Shown: piece after piece, positions 12,472-24,164 of the stretch
Position numbering within the stretch: position 1 is the first letter of the stretch
Layout of the letters: the number at the start of each line of letters is the position of its first letter
NCBI GenBank assembly: GCA_026182355.1
Contig: JAPFBL010000232.1
Location: forward strand, 496,001-560,000
Direction: 5' to 3'
Origin: Hermatobates lingyangjiaoensis
Lineage: Eukaryota; Arthropoda; Insecta; Hemiptera; Hermatobatidae
Length of the DNA stretch: 64,000 bases
Made by a program: the position numbers and the translations under genes
Notes under the pieces: model-generated
The model's database searches: none
The model's input: the letters and a program-made list of their open reading frames with translations, nothing else
What the model was told of the DNA's origin: nothing

Positions 12472-12775
12472 AGAGGGCTTGAGTAGCCCAGTGGCAATGT
12501 ACCCGCTTTTGGACTGATCGATCCGGGGTTCAATACCCATTCTGCCCTCGATTTATTCACGTGGGAGGTGAATGAAAAATCAGGGCACGTCATTTCTGGG
12601 AGAGGACGTTAATGCATCGATCAGGTACTCGTTAAAGATCCCCCAGTTTAAATATACTTGAGTTAAGCAAAGTTTAGGACCCCCAATGTAGAATGTTCAT
12701 TGTGTAGTATCACAAACAGCCAATGTTTGATCTTTGTATGTTCACTCGTATTGTCACTGCAACCTAAACTAACGA
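12472..12775 (+). mobile_element. tRNA-derived SINE, full length
   Basis: A box TGAGTAGCCCAGTGGCAATG, B box GGGGTTCAATACCC, tail CACTGCAACCTAAACTAA. Located just upstream of the P450 start. Confidence 0.8.
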
Positions 12776-12988
12776 GAGCTCATGCTGTTTTTATGTCTTT
12801 ACTCGACCAGTAAAATTTAATAATTTTACTAGGCATTAAGAAACAGAAAGTTTTAAGGTCAGATAAGTTATTAAAAAGGTTTGGAATGTTATTATTATTA
12901 TTATGTACGGGATAAACCTGCTTGAGAACTGTAATCATTCCATGTGGAATATCGTTGTTCCTAAGTGTATGCCTAGTCTATATGAACA

Positions 12989-13240
12989 GATTAGGTTAGC
13001 TTACAGTGGCAGTCCCACGAGGGAACATACATTTGCCCTTCGTGATACCACACAATGAACTGTATATTTCGAGTAGGGATTTTTATCGAGTACCTGATAT
13101 CGTACAGGTTCTCTGAGAAACCAAGTGCCCGGATTTTTTTCGCCTCCCGCGTAAATAAATCGGATCTCTTAGTGATAATCGAACCTCGAATCTACTAGGG
13201 CAGAAGCGGGCACACAAGCCACTGTGCTACCCTGTCCCCT
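12989..13240 (-). mobile_element. tRNA-derived SINE, internally shortened
   Basis: Minus-strand copy with the GTAGCACAGTGGCTTG-type head near 13235 and the CACTGTAAGCTAACCTAATC tail near 12990. Confidence 0.75.
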
Positions 13241-13429
13241 TTAATAACAATACTTATAGACTGGATCAGATCCAGAATCTTATTAGTCGCATTACTTTGA
13301 AATATTGTCATCTTTATGAATTCAGAAATTGAAACTCGAATTTGATGATTACATATGTGGCAGTCTCACAGATAGGTGGCGACTCATAGATAGTTAACAC
13401 GGTATTAGACCATATTGACCCATGTTAAG

Positions 13430-13768
13430 ACGTTGTGAGCCAGTCACTTAAGTCACATGGCTAGTCACTTAAGAGGTTGTTGGTCACTCACTTAAGACAC
13501 ATGGCTAGTCACTTAAGACGCAGTGGTCAGTCACTTAAGTCACATTGCCAGTCACTTAAGACGCAGTGGTCAGTCACTTAAGACACATTGCCAGTCATTT
13601 AGGATGCAATGGCCAGTCACTTAATACACAGTTAAGTGTCTTCCATGACTACTATGTCATGTAAGATACAGTAGCCAGTCACTTAAGACAGAGTGAGGTC
13701 ATGTAAGACACAGTAACCAGTCACTTAAGACACATTGCTAGTCACTTAAGACACAGAAGCCAGTCAAA
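13430..13768. repeat. Minisatellite, 22-24-bp unit
   Basis: About 14 imperfect copies of CCAGTCACTTAAGACACATT with alternating CACATTG and CGCAGTGGT variants, and one longer interruption near 13630-13670. Confidence 0.85.
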
Positions 13769-13769
13769 A

Positions 13770-14040
13770 AAAGCCTACCTTGGTTCTTTTTACGAATCAA
13801 GAACGTTCCAATAGTGAGATAACTTAATTCTATAGTACTACTCATTCGTCTTGTTCTGTCGATGTTTAGGTGAGTCTCCCTCTTTCTGGAGTTCTCCTGT
13901 TGCTGGATGAGAAGGAGTTCCTCTTCTAGTGAGCTACCATCTCTAAAATGTAGACATGGATCAATCCTAGTAATGAATGACCCATATTACTGGGACTCAC
14001 CTACAGGTTAGTCCTGAATTTCGAAGTAATATGTTTTTTT
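13770..14040 (-). other. Unassigned open stretch on the minus strand
   Basis: From an acceptor-like TTCATTACTAG (about 13970) the minus strand stays open for about 75 codons, with hydrophilic protein-like text (DGSSLEEELLLIQQQENSRK, TRRMSSTIELSYLTIG). I recognise no family. It may be an exon of an unknown gene or chance. Confidence 0.25.
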
Positions 14041-14295
14041 TCTTTTTGGCCCCCGGGGGGAGGGGAGGACCAAACACGTGACAACGCGAATTCTAAAACT
14101 GATAGACCTTAACTGATGTCTTGTCAGGTTCCCTTATATGACTATTTATGTATTTATTTACCTAAGTATCAAACTTATTTTATAATACAATATATATTTA
14201 CAGCACTAATTTACACATAATAAAATAAAAAACATAAGTAGAGCGTAAACCATTTTAGCCTGAAAATGAAGAGTGATGATTGGATATATTTATTG

Positions 14296-14535
14296 GGGGC
14301 CAGGTTAGCTCAGGGATTAATGTACTCGTCTCTGAACTGGTAGGTCCGGGGTACGATCCTCACCTTGCCCTCGATTTATTCACGCAAGAGGTGAATAAAT
14401 CTGAGCACATCATCTCTCGGAGAGGGCGTTAAACCGTCGGTCCTGAGCCTGTAAAATGTCAGGTACTCATTAAAGATCCCTCTTCTAAATACACTTGAGT
14501 TAGGCAAAATTTAGGCTTCCCAATGCAGAATCAGT
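14296..14535 (+). mobile_element. tRNA-derived SINE, 3'-truncated
   Basis: Head GGGCCAGGTTAGCTCAGGGA with A box; B box GGTCCGGGGTACGATCC. The match stops after CCCAATGCAGAATC; the CCTAA tail is missing. Confidence 0.78.
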
Positions 14536-15502
14536 AGGTAATATGGCTCGCCTATGACTAAAATGGGTGTCAAATAATAATTGAGTCACAATTTCCGCCC
14601 CTTAAACTTCACTAAAAGGTCAAAGCCTTATAAGTGTGGGAGTAAATAATATACTTAGTGTTTATATGGAGGGGTATTTTAGAAACTAAAGTTCCTTTAC
14701 TTTGTCGTATACTTGTCCATAACGACAACTCGATTACAATATCAATTCTCTCAAGTTGATAAGGCGGTTGCAACAGGCTATTTGAAAGTAGATATATTCT
14801 TTGTTTTGACATTCGCAATGGTGACTTCATTTTATTTGTGATTGTATAAGAGTTATTTATGCAGTACAGATATCAGGAAATAGGACATATTGAAAGAAGG
14901 ATTGAAGAATGAATGTAGTTATCATACGAGTAATAGCTGCAATTTCCTGTGTCCATAGAAATGTAAACACTGACAAACTTGATTCAAAGAGCATTTAGGA
15001 AGTGCAAATTATGACTGATGTAGAAGGAAATGATGTTGACAAGTCCGATCATTGGGATAATGCCATTTATTGCCATAAAATGGCACTTGATAGTACAAGT
15101 CCCATTAACTCTGTTTTGTCACATAATATAGGTGACACTGTACTAAATTATTCATAATTTTGAAAATCACTTAAATGATAGTTAATCAAAATTTTAAAAC
15201 TGTCATTAGCGTAGTCTTATTTTTCAATGAAGAAACAACGATTAAGAAATTAGTTTTCAACAACAAAACTAAAATTTTTAACAAAATTACTACAATTCTA
15301 CAAAATTACAAAAAAATTCTAACTTTTTTTTATAAGTTAGACTTTACAAAAAAAACTTCATGGTTTTTTATTAAATGGAAATTTAAATATTGAATATTAT
15401 GGAGTGATATTTCGAAATTATCAGTAACAGCCAGTAACAAAAACCCCTGTTTCACTCAAGTGAACAAAAGATAATTTGAAACATTTTTTTATCGAATCCC
15501 TA

Positions 15503-15635
15503 GGGGTCAGTATAGCCCAGTGTCTTATGTGCTCGTCTCTGGACTGGTAGATCCAGGGTTCCATACTCAATCTACCCTCAATTTATTAATATGAGAGATG
15601 AAAAAAAATGGTCACTGTAACCTAGCCTAACCTTG
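15503..15635 (+). mobile_element. tRNA-derived SINE, internal deletion
   Basis: The head (GGGGTCAGTATAGCCCAGTG, B box GGGTTCCATACTC) is joined directly to the tail GTCACTGTAACCTAGCCTAA; the central ~170 bp are gone. Confidence 0.75.
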
Positions 15636-16179
15636 TAAGTCTCTTATAGTTTTCATGGAACTTTGCAGTACTGCATGACATACTCTGAGAACGACAGCTA
15701 TATCTCTTTATCAATTTACATATATGAAAAAAAATGAAATATATCCCTTTTTTTCCAAATTTCGAAGCATTAGATGCATCAAAGAAAAAAATTGTTAAAA
15801 AAAGTACTAAAAAATCGCATTTATAATCAAGCATATATTTCTAGGGGTTTTTTGGTAAAGTAGTGTAGTATATACATATTTTATCGCCTATAACTTTACA
15901 GATGTCGATGGAAACGAGAGGCTTGGCTCATCATAGGGTACATAGAGAGGGATTATTATAGTAACCCAAAAAAGTACCAAAAACGCAAATTTTTTGTACA
16001 TTAACATATTTAAAACTATATGCGAACTAATTCTCCGGGATGTTTACAAGAACAAAAAAAAAAATGAAATTTGCAAAACTGAAGTCTCTTCCTTCTAAAT
16101 TCTAAGTTATTTATACAGTTTGTTTAGTAAACTGTCCTTTGTGTAAACAGATTCATACATAAATATAGTCCATAAATAG

Positions 16180-16412
16180 ATATCAACATCCAAACCACAA
16201 TAACAAATTAGAAAAAAAACTATGATTTTTCAACCGTAACAAGCACTCTTCGTCAGAGTCAAATGCCAAACTGAGGGATTTGATTTCATTTCGATTCCAA
16301 CTCGGTTGAGATTTGACTCTGACAAAGATGGCTTGTTACAGTTGAAAGATCTTAGTCCTTATTCTCGTTTCTTATTGTGCTTTGAAATAGTTATTGTGGA
16401 CGTTGAAAAAGA
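16180..16412. repeat. Foldback, diverged, family 4
   Basis: Arms about 16180-16268 and 16306-16412 with ACCACAATAA and TCAACCGTAACAAGC on the left and their complements on the right. Confidence 0.6.
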
Positions 16413-18284
16413 GAGGAATCAGGTAAGAAGAAAAAAACGTACCACTTTCATATGAATTGGGAAAGAGAAGGTTTTTTTCACGATAAAATATTACATACAT
16501 CATAATAAATTGTAAGAATTCTCAATTCAAAAGAGTTGAAAGTATTCAAATTTAGATAATTTTTATGCCTTTCAAGACGGTAACAAGGAATATGCACGAT
16601 AGTACAACTTGACCTTGAAAGCCCAAAAGCTCTTACTTTAAGTTTTTTTTTTCATGCGAACAGTCCGTGTTTACCACATCAGTTCTCACTAGATCATGCA
16701 GAAAGTAAAGCTCGAATGAGGAAAATGCATGAGTACCCATGGTCTGCCAATGCTGGGGATTTGACCCCAGATCTGGGGTTTATAGGTGCCTAGGGTTCTG
16801 GATTTTTTTTTTTTTAGATTTTGTCTAAAATTTGGTCGTACATCAAGGATGTCGTCTTTTTTTAGTTCATCATACCAAAATTCTCCGTGAAAACGTAAAA
16901 CCAAAAACAAGTAAAACGTACCAAATTTAATGTTCTCTAAAACGGAAGCATTAAGGGATACAGTTCTGGTAACACAGCTAATTGCAAGGAGCAACAATGA
17001 TTGTAATGATTGGCAGTCACGAAAAAGACTAATATGCTCTATGGAAAGTGGAGCAATATGTCAAAGATATTTAGAGCTGCAAAAATTATGAAGAGATGCT
17101 TTATGTTCAACCTCAGCAACTGAAGAAGAAGAAAAGTCGGAATAATGCAATAATAAAGTTGGCTGAAATCAGTAAATATATACCTTTATTAATATATTTT
17201 AATATTAATATCTGTGGTTTTAAGTTATAATCTAGGGATTTTCTGAGTCCAGGCTAGGGTTTTGGTAAAAATTTCATGATGTTTATAAATATTTTACCAT
17301 AATGCTGTTAAAAATAAATTCATATATATATATTATATTAATATGAATGGTATCAATGATGGATCCAAAATCCATCTTCTTTTCCTCATTGCGTCATATT
17401 TACAGCTTACTTCCTTCTATTTCGCAAAACCTATCACTTTTATTAAGAGCACTTGTCGCAGCAGTAAAACAGTTATCTCTGTCTACGTTTTACAAATATT
17501 AACACATTTAACATGAAACTGTCTGGAATTTTATCTCTTATTAGTTATGTCAGGTTTTCCGCAGACATACGTTATCTGTAATAAAGATTGATTACAATTT
17601 ATTTAAAATAGCTGCGTTTTGATGCTTTTCATGAGTTTGTTTCGTTATAAACCAATCTAAAATCACCTTTTTGTTCCCTCTAATAAGAATTATATAAGTA
17701 ATTTTTTTTAATGAAGCACTTAGATAAATATCACTGTATCTCTGTCAGGAGGAAGAAGAGCCACTCATTTTGTGGCAGTAATTTTTTATTTCGGTCTAAA
17801 TTATATTGGAATAGAAATTGTTTCTGTTAATTATTTTAAATTTCAATCGTCTAGTAATTATTAATTCTTACCCATTTGAAAAATATATTCCTCTCTTGTA
17901 TCAATGCCCAGTCAAAAAGGGAGATTCAATGCTGAGCAATGAACGAGTACACTGAGGAACTCAAATACCTTCAATTGATCATTGAAAGCGTTTATATGTG
18001 CTCAATTAAGAATGTAAAAAGGTCAACCTTCTATGCTATCAGCAGGTTATAATATATGGGAAACAATATTATATAACTCGACGCTAAAGAAACCTTTAAT
18101 GCTGCACACTGACCTAGTATACTAAGGAACCTAAGAAAACTTGAATTGACCAGTTCTCTTTAAAATGTCTTGCGATCACAGATCACCAATATTACCATCA
18201 AACTTGACGACCAAAATAAAATATATAAAAATAAAATAAAATAACCAATATTGGTTTAAACGACTACTATATCTAAATAATATT
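16413..18284. other. No gene seen
   Basis: AT-rich. The minus frame at 16689-16997 has no recognisable motif. Two diverged copies of a phrase around GAGTACACTGAGGAACTCAA occur at 17940 and 18110. Confidence 0.45.
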
Positions 18285-18306
18285 TGATAATAAAAATTCT
18301 ATAGTT

Positions 18307-18774
18307 TTGCCATACCACGAATCATTGGACCCTCTTCCAAGATTAGCCAAACAACTTGATTTTAATATAGTGTTTTCTAATCGTAATAACGTGGGTAATA
18401 TGTTAATAAAAAACTCTCCAAGCGAATTGGAGTCCGCTGGTATTTATAAAATTCCGTGCAAAAATTGCCATAAAATTTATATTGGTCAAACTGGTAAATC
18501 ATTAAAGACACGTGTAAAACAACACCAATATAACGTAAGTAGACAGGAAAAAAGTAGTGCCTTATTCTTGCATATAAAAAATGAAAATTATCATATTGAT
18601 TTGACAGGAGCTAAATTTATTACCTATGAAAAATCAATGTTGTTAAGAAATATTATTGAATCGTCTCTAATTAAATTTAATAGATCTAATATTATAAACA
18701 TTAGTAACGGTCTCTTCAAACTTGATACTTTCGTCACAAGGGCAATAGCCTCTTCAAAGAGGGTTGACAGCTAG
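18307..18774 (+). CDS. GIY-YIG endonuclease domain, C-terminus of a Penelope-like protein
   Basis: PLE proteins carry a telomerase-like reverse transcriptase followed by a GIY-YIG nuclease that nicks target DNA. This frame is open to a TAG stop and shows AGIYKIPCKNCHKIYIGQTG, then KSLKTRVKQHQYNVSR: the GIY, YIG and catalytic Arg signatures plus the PLE-type CxxC insert. The frame begins with an in-frame TTG and is open slightly upstream (NSIVLPYHESLDPL), the usual linker before the nuclease domain. No RT motifs occur upstream, so this is a 5'-truncated copy, not a complete gene. The frame has no internal stop, suggesting a fairly recent insertion. Confidence 0.85.
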   Translation: MPYHESLDPLPRLAKQLDFNIVFSNRNNVGNMLIKNSPSELESAGIYKIPCKNCHKIYIGQTGKSLKTRVKQHQYNVSRQEKSSALFLHIKNENYHIDLTGAKFITYEKSMLLRNIIESSLIKFNRSNIINISNGLFKLDTFVTRAIASSKRVDS

Positions 18775-18947
18775 CGGATAGTTTTTTACTTTTTCTTACT
18801 GTACTCCTTTGTTTCCCCAAACATCCCTTTCTGGACATTAGTCCTTTCCTGTGCTTTCACCCTTTTAAAATACCACTCTTCCCTTCCACTCTTCTCAACT
18901 CCTCACCAGATGTTTTCTGCATCTAGTGTTCAGTTGGGTTTTTGACT

Positions 18948-18982
18948 CTGACGAAGACCGCTTGTTACGGTTGAAAGATCTT
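18948..18982 (+). ncRNA. Hammerhead-like motif, family 4, in the PLE 3' UTR
   Basis: CTGACGA, stem II ACCG/CGGT with a 7-nt loop, GAA, helix III AGATCT, T. The 3' strand of stem I is lost in a rearrangement right after it. Confidence 0.6.
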
Positions 18983-19102
18983 ATAAGAAAATGGGAAAGC
19001 AAGACTAAGATCTTTCCCATTTTCTTATTGTGGTTTGATCATTGATTGTTATTTCACGTGTTTATGTGAAATCTTTATATATATATATATATATATATAT
19101 AT

Positions 19103-19213
19103 CATAGAAAAAAACTTCATAAAACGACTTCTGGGACCTCAAAACATGTAATGCCGTCAAAATCTCGAGATCGAATTTTTTTACGATCACTATACTTTAC
19201 TTACAGTAAAGTA
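19103..19213 (+). mobile_element. Helentron-like 3' fragment
   Basis: About 110 bp matching the extreme 3' end of the element, hairpin included (TACTTTACTTACAGTAAAGT). It is joined directly to the (TA)n tract that follows the PLE at 18.3 kb. Confidence 0.65.
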
Positions 19214-19229
19214 AAAAGTAACATTTAAA

Positions 19230-20660
19230 AGAGATAAATCTGAAACCATGTCCATGTCTAGGAAGAGGCACCTGGGAAATGTAACAGTCAACCTAGCAGG
19301 CAATCGTCTACAACAGTTAGTGATGCTGAAATCCTTCAGAGCTGTTGTAAACATTTCCCTTGGACTAATATTATTTACTATTCTTATTCTTATTACTTTC
19401 AGTTATATAGAAGAGAGAACTTAAAAAAGAACCTTAAACTATCAATTAATTGAATTGACTTTTTTTTTTTATTAGTTTTGGAATAAGTTTACATATGGTA
19501 AAGTTGAACGGAAACTACTTCATAACAGGCTTTATATGATGTAGGAATGAATCCCCGTTTATCTCAATCGATGTATAATTTATATGAATTTTCATACTGG
19601 GTTACCAATAATGGAATGAACATATCACTGCTAAAAAAAAACAATGACACTCGACTGAGAGAGGAAGCTACTTGTGTCGTTGTCGAGAGCGTGGGTGAAA
19701 TGAATGACTCTTGTTGTTACTGCTAGGCAAAAAGAGTCAAGTGGTAGCAACCAGATACAATCTCACCAATCCAAACGAAGATATTTTCAAAGCTCTCCAC
19801 TCTATGAATTTACTATGGGCCATAGTGATAAACCAGAATAGTGTTTGCGTATTTAGGTCATACAAAAAGGTGTCTCTTACAAAAACAAAAAACTATTCAC
19901 AATAAAACGTTAAATTAAAATATAAAAACACATAAATAAACCATTATTTGCATTTATCATAACCTTTAGGTGTTGTAACGTGTTTTAATAAATAATGTTC
20001 TGAAGTTTGCACTTTATGTCATCAGAGAGGAACTAAAATTTAAAAAAAAAACCCCATAGCAATAAACATGTCACATACAATCAAAGGGGAGGTGATAAAA
20101 CTGCTAGCATGGCACAAGATACAACAGAACAATTAAAGTTAAACTACGAAAAGAAAATGAAATGTAAGAAAAAAAAACTAAGTTACAAGGACCGAAATAG
20201 TGCTTTAGTTAGAGTTTATCTGAATATGATTCTGTTGTCCGTTAATAATGATTCCAACTTACTTAATGATTTTATTAGTTAATATTTTGTTCAATCGAAA
20301 AATTCTTGAATTATTTGGGCCAGCAGTTCAGAATTACCTTCGATCGGACCTCTTTCTGCTATGTTCCTTTTAATATCCGAATACGATTAAAGAAACTGAT
20401 GCAGACCTTCTTGGCGTCTTACCACTTTATTATATGATTTTTCCTTTTGATACTAATATAGTTATAAACATTGATAAAAGTATTGACCGTAAAATAGAAA
20501 CAGAATTAAAGTTTATCAGGACTCAAATTAAACTCTTATTGTGAACGTTTCGGTTTTTATTTAAATAGAAAACTAGACAGTTGTAGTTGAAATAACAGAC
20601 CACTTTTCTTTGTAAAATAATCTCTAATGTAATACTTAGTTTTTCTGTTTCAAAATGTTA
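19230..20660. other. No gene seen
   Basis: AT-rich. A 48-codon open stretch (20395-20545, DADLLGVLPLYYMIFPFDTN) is not recognised. Confidence 0.45.
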
Positions 20661-20977
20661 TATTTCTGCCTATGAAAAAGGTTTTAAATAAAAACTGAAA
20701 CGTTGGCAATGACAGTTTAATTTGAATCTGAAGAACTGACCGAGTCCTGATCAACTTTATTATTGTTATAGTTATACTTATATAGTGTTGAAACTACATT
20801 TTTCTCATTACAGAATAGTTATGTTGTTTAGGTTGAGAAAATAAAATCTGGGCATTATAATTAAAGCTCCTACTTTCTCGAAATACTCAGAACATTAATT
20901 GATAGTATTTTTTTTTAAACAACAAGTATTGAGGAATACAAATAATAAAGAACAATTTTTAAAGGAGTAATTTATTA

Positions 20978-21195
20978 GTGGTCCCTTTTAGTCAGTGTTT
21001 AAAGCCCAACTCATCATTTTTTAAGAAATTCGGGATTTTGGTTACTTTGAATTGCGGCGACAAGTTATTAAATATACTTGTGAACAATATCAAGGAAAAG
21101 GAAAACCAGATTGTGTACTTAAAATTTTTTATGCCAGTTGTCAGAGTATTATATGTCGGACAAACTGGAAAATCTTTGTAGTTGATATATGCTTA
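20978..21195 (+). pseudogene. Decayed Penelope-like fragment (GIY-YIG N-terminal part)
   Basis: Frame-shifted remains. An open part ends VVRVLYVGQTGKSL, the YIG...GQTG signature, preceded by cysteine-containing and basic stretches like the PLE linker. No downstream domain is preserved. Confidence 0.6.
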
Positions 21196-22189
21196 TATGT
21201 TGACATTCAATATAGGGTAATCCTGCAATTTACTTCAGAGGAACTTTAAAAGTTCTTCTGCTACTTTCCTAGTAAAACTTATATCATTACTAATATAGTT
21301 CTTATTAAATAAGTTTCAGCTATAAAAGTGTATTTATTTTATACACTTGCTATAGAGGAATCTAGAAATGAAAGGCAGTAGGAAGAACAAAAGAAAGGAA
21401 CTAGACAAAAAGAACAGTAAATAAATAATTAGAAAATGAAATAATAATATTTGAAGTCAAGAAATAAATATCTGAGTATAAATGTAAATATAAAACAACG
21501 TTGAAATAATACAAAATATGACTTTTGATATTCTCTATATTCCTGAATAATAAATATCATATATTTAGTAAATCATACAGTATAGTCTTTAAAACTGAGG
21601 ACTGTGAGTAGGCGATGTGCTGCAGTTTATTCATAAAAGTGAAAACTGAGATTCTGTGGGAGGAGGCTTGGATCAGAAGAAAATAATATTTAGAAAGAGA
21701 AGAATGCACTCCCACTAGCCGTAGTCTGCTACTCCTTGGTCTTACAATCGATAAGTCTAAAAATACTCTTAGGTTCTTTAAAAAAAGTTACACGATATTT
21801 TTAGAACTTTAGCCATCTTCAATGTTTTCAAATGCAACTATAAAGATATAATGGCTTTAGTTTCTTTGAACTATGTTGATTCAAAGTTATCTGTCTTAGA
21901 GTATTTCAGCCTTTAACGGAGATATATGAGAGAGGGAGACACTTAAAGGGTATTTATAATCTAATTTTTATAATCTAATTAATAAAATATATATAATTAT
22001 AAACTTATACATATTCATATGTCATGCATCTAAACGATTCATGATCGTTACTACTACTTTAGTAGTGAATTTTTACTAACTAAATCATTGCAATGCCACA
22101 CATTGCGTTTACATGTTTTTCTAATTTATTTTAGTTAATAAAAAATGCAAAAATATTTTTATGCCACTGTCACCTCTGGTAGCTTCAGC

Positions 22190-22330
22190 AAGGATTTTAT
22201 AAATGTTTGGAATTACATATTTAAGCAAAAAAAAAGATTCATAGCCATGAAGATTAGCAAGTCTGCGCTAAGATCGCGGCTTGCTGATGAACATTTGCAA
22301 GCATCGCTGAGGTTGATTTCTGCTAAATAA
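22190..22330 (+). pseudogene. hAT transposase C-terminal remnant
   Basis: The open frame ends FIAMKISKSALRSRLADEHL then QASLRLISAK. The RSRLxDEHL motif with a following leucine run is typical of the hAT dimerisation domain end. No inverted repeats were found around it. Confidence 0.5.
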
Positions 22331-22839
22331 TTGAAGACTAATATGGAGGACGTTACTGATTCAAAACGCTACCAGATGAGTAGTCAAAAAAAAATCCAAC
22401 TGATACTGTGATCACAATTATTAATAACAGGCTCTAAATGATACCAGTTTATTTTCTAATTATATTTGTTACTGTTTCCCTCGATTGAATAACTATCATT
22501 TATAAATGAAAAACTGGGTTGTTAGACAATTTGTTTTAGTCTTACATTTTATAATTGTCATAATGCGGCCATCATTAGGCATCAGGGAATTTCAGTTGAG
22601 ACCCCTGCTTTATAAGGTAACTGCGTTTATCGTTTGAACTGCAACCAATCTAATGCTTTTTATGTGGGTTTGGCTTCTACAAAGCCAATGTCATGTCGAA
22701 ATATAGTAATGAGTTTTCGTGTTTTCTTGAGTGTACTTTCACGCTATGTTTTTATTAACAATACGTTAAATCTATTTTAATCGTCAGGAAAATAAGAATT
22801 ATATCATTTATACTAGAGACTAGCTCTGGTAACTCTTCC

Positions 22840-22843
22840 CCTA

Positions 22844-22876
<33 letters not shown>

Positions 22877-22881
22877 ATATA

Positions 22882-22914
<33 letters not shown>
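22840..22914. repeat. (CT)n(TA)n microsatellite
   Basis: A (TC)n run passes directly into an interrupted (TA)n run, immediately before a family-5 repeat. Confidence 0.9.
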
Positions 22915-22959
22915 AATGAAAAAGACAACACATAAAAGAACGAGAACACTTACAGGATC

Positions 22960-22987
22960 AATATTTTGAACCAAAGTTCGTTATCAG
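22960..22987 (-). ncRNA. Hammerhead-like motif, family 5, core mutated
   Basis: CTGATAA, C, GAAC/GTTC, AAA in place of GAA, ATAT, T. Confidence 0.4.
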
Positions 22988-23255
22988 GAAGAGAGTAGAA
23001 GGGAGAAGAAGTACGGTCCAGTTTGGACCGTTTAGTAATTTCATATATATATATATATATATATAATTAAAGTTGGCAGCAGCTTCAGCGTTGACCAATT
23101 TCTTACTGATGTTCTCTAGTTTCTTAACTAGTTTTCGGTAACTTTCGGGTATTTTCCAAAGGAGTTCTCGTAACGACATGAAAGGAAAGAACTTGAACAC
23201 TAAACACTTTAACACTTTAAACTAAAACTATAATTTGAAACTTAATCTAAAACAC

Positions 23256-23285
23256 AAGCTTTCGGCTCACATTAGCCATCATCAG
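23256..23285 (-). ncRNA. Hammerhead-like motif, family 11
   Basis: CTGATGA, T, stem II GGCT/AGCC, GAA, helix III AGCT, T; flanking AC/GT can start stem I. Confidence 0.6.
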
Positions 23286-23397
23286 GTAAAAAACGAAAAT
23301 ATTAAACAAGGCAAAAAGGTACAGTACAAACTGCCCTTGTTTTAGATTAAGTTTCAAATTATAGTTTTAGTTTAAAGTGTTAAACTTTAAACAATCT

Positions 23398-23513
23398 TAG
23401 TCTTGTTTTCCCATTTCTTATTTCGGTTTGATCATTGATTGTTATTTCACATAAACACGTAAATTAACAATCAATTATCAAACCACAATAAGAAATGGGA
23501 AAACAAGACTAAG
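23398..23513. repeat. Short foldback, family 4 terminal segment
   Basis: Arms 23398-23452 and 23464-23513 (GTCTTGTTTTCCCATTTCTT and complement). The right arm continues into a hammerhead-like motif. Confidence 0.7.
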
Positions 23514-23544
23514 ATCTTTCAACCGTAACAAGCGGCTTCGTCAG
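23511..23544 (-). ncRNA. Hammerhead-like motif, family 4
   Basis: CTGACGA, stem II CCG/CGG, GAA, AGATCT, T; AGTC follows. Confidence 0.6.
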
Positions 23545-23877
23545 TTGGGTTTTTGACTCTGAATGTAAAACGCCAAGATAGATAGTTACCACTCGCTCCG
23601 AAAACTGGCAACAACACACACACATACACACGTTATGTTTCAGTCTATGTGTCACTGTTTATTTTAAGTGTTATCTGTCCTGCCGGACCTTTTTTCGTTT
23701 ATCATGGTATATATATATATATCAGCTCAAAAACGAAGAAAAGCAACACACAGAGAAAGAGACACACTTACAAACTCAAATTTTTGTATGAACCGTCTTC
23801 AGGAGGGAAAAAAGTATATATATATATTGAAATCTTCACTTAATAAAACGGAACACGATCCAAACTGGACACAATAC

Positions 23878-24018
23878 GAGTTCAAAATTCAAGAAAAGTA
23901 ACACACAGAGTAAGGAAACACATTTACAGACTCAAATTTTCGACGGATTAACCGAAAATTTGAGTCTGTAAATGTGTTTCCTTACTCCGTGTGTTATTCT
24001 TCTTGAATTTTGAACTCA
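23878..24018. repeat. Foldback, family 2
   Basis: Arms 23878-23941 and 23954-24018 (ACACACAGAGTAAGGAAACA and complement) with only 12 bp between. The hammerhead core is deleted at the junction except GGATTAACCGAAAATTTGAG. Confidence 0.75.
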
Positions 24019-24112
24019 TATATATATATTTTATGTGAAAAATAGATTTCACATAAACAAGTGAAATTGCAATCAACGATCAAACCGCAATGTGAAATGG
24101 GAAAACAAGACA

Positions 24113-24147
24113 AAGATCTTTCAACCGTAACAAGCGGTCTTCGTCAG
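24113..24147 (-). ncRNA. Hammerhead-like motif, family 4
   Basis: CTGACGA, stem II ACCG/CGGT, GAA, AGATCT-type helix III, T. Confidence 0.58.
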
Positions 24148-24164
24148 AGTCAAAAACCCAACTC

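Larger units (their letters stand above)
18285..19075 (+). mobile_element. Penelope-like element, 5'-truncated, with 3' UTR and (TA)n
   Basis: Holds the GIY-YIG domain (18307-18774), about 170 bp of 3' untranslated sequence, a hammerhead-like motif, and a rearranged terminal segment ending TGTGAAATCTTTATATATA next to a (TA)n tract. The reverse-transcriptase part is missing. Confidence 0.75.

Noticed and set aside
14296..14370. tRNA gene
   Set aside because: A and B boxes are present, but the region is the head of a repeated ~300-bp SINE with no convincing cloverleaf; the same holds for the other seven copies.
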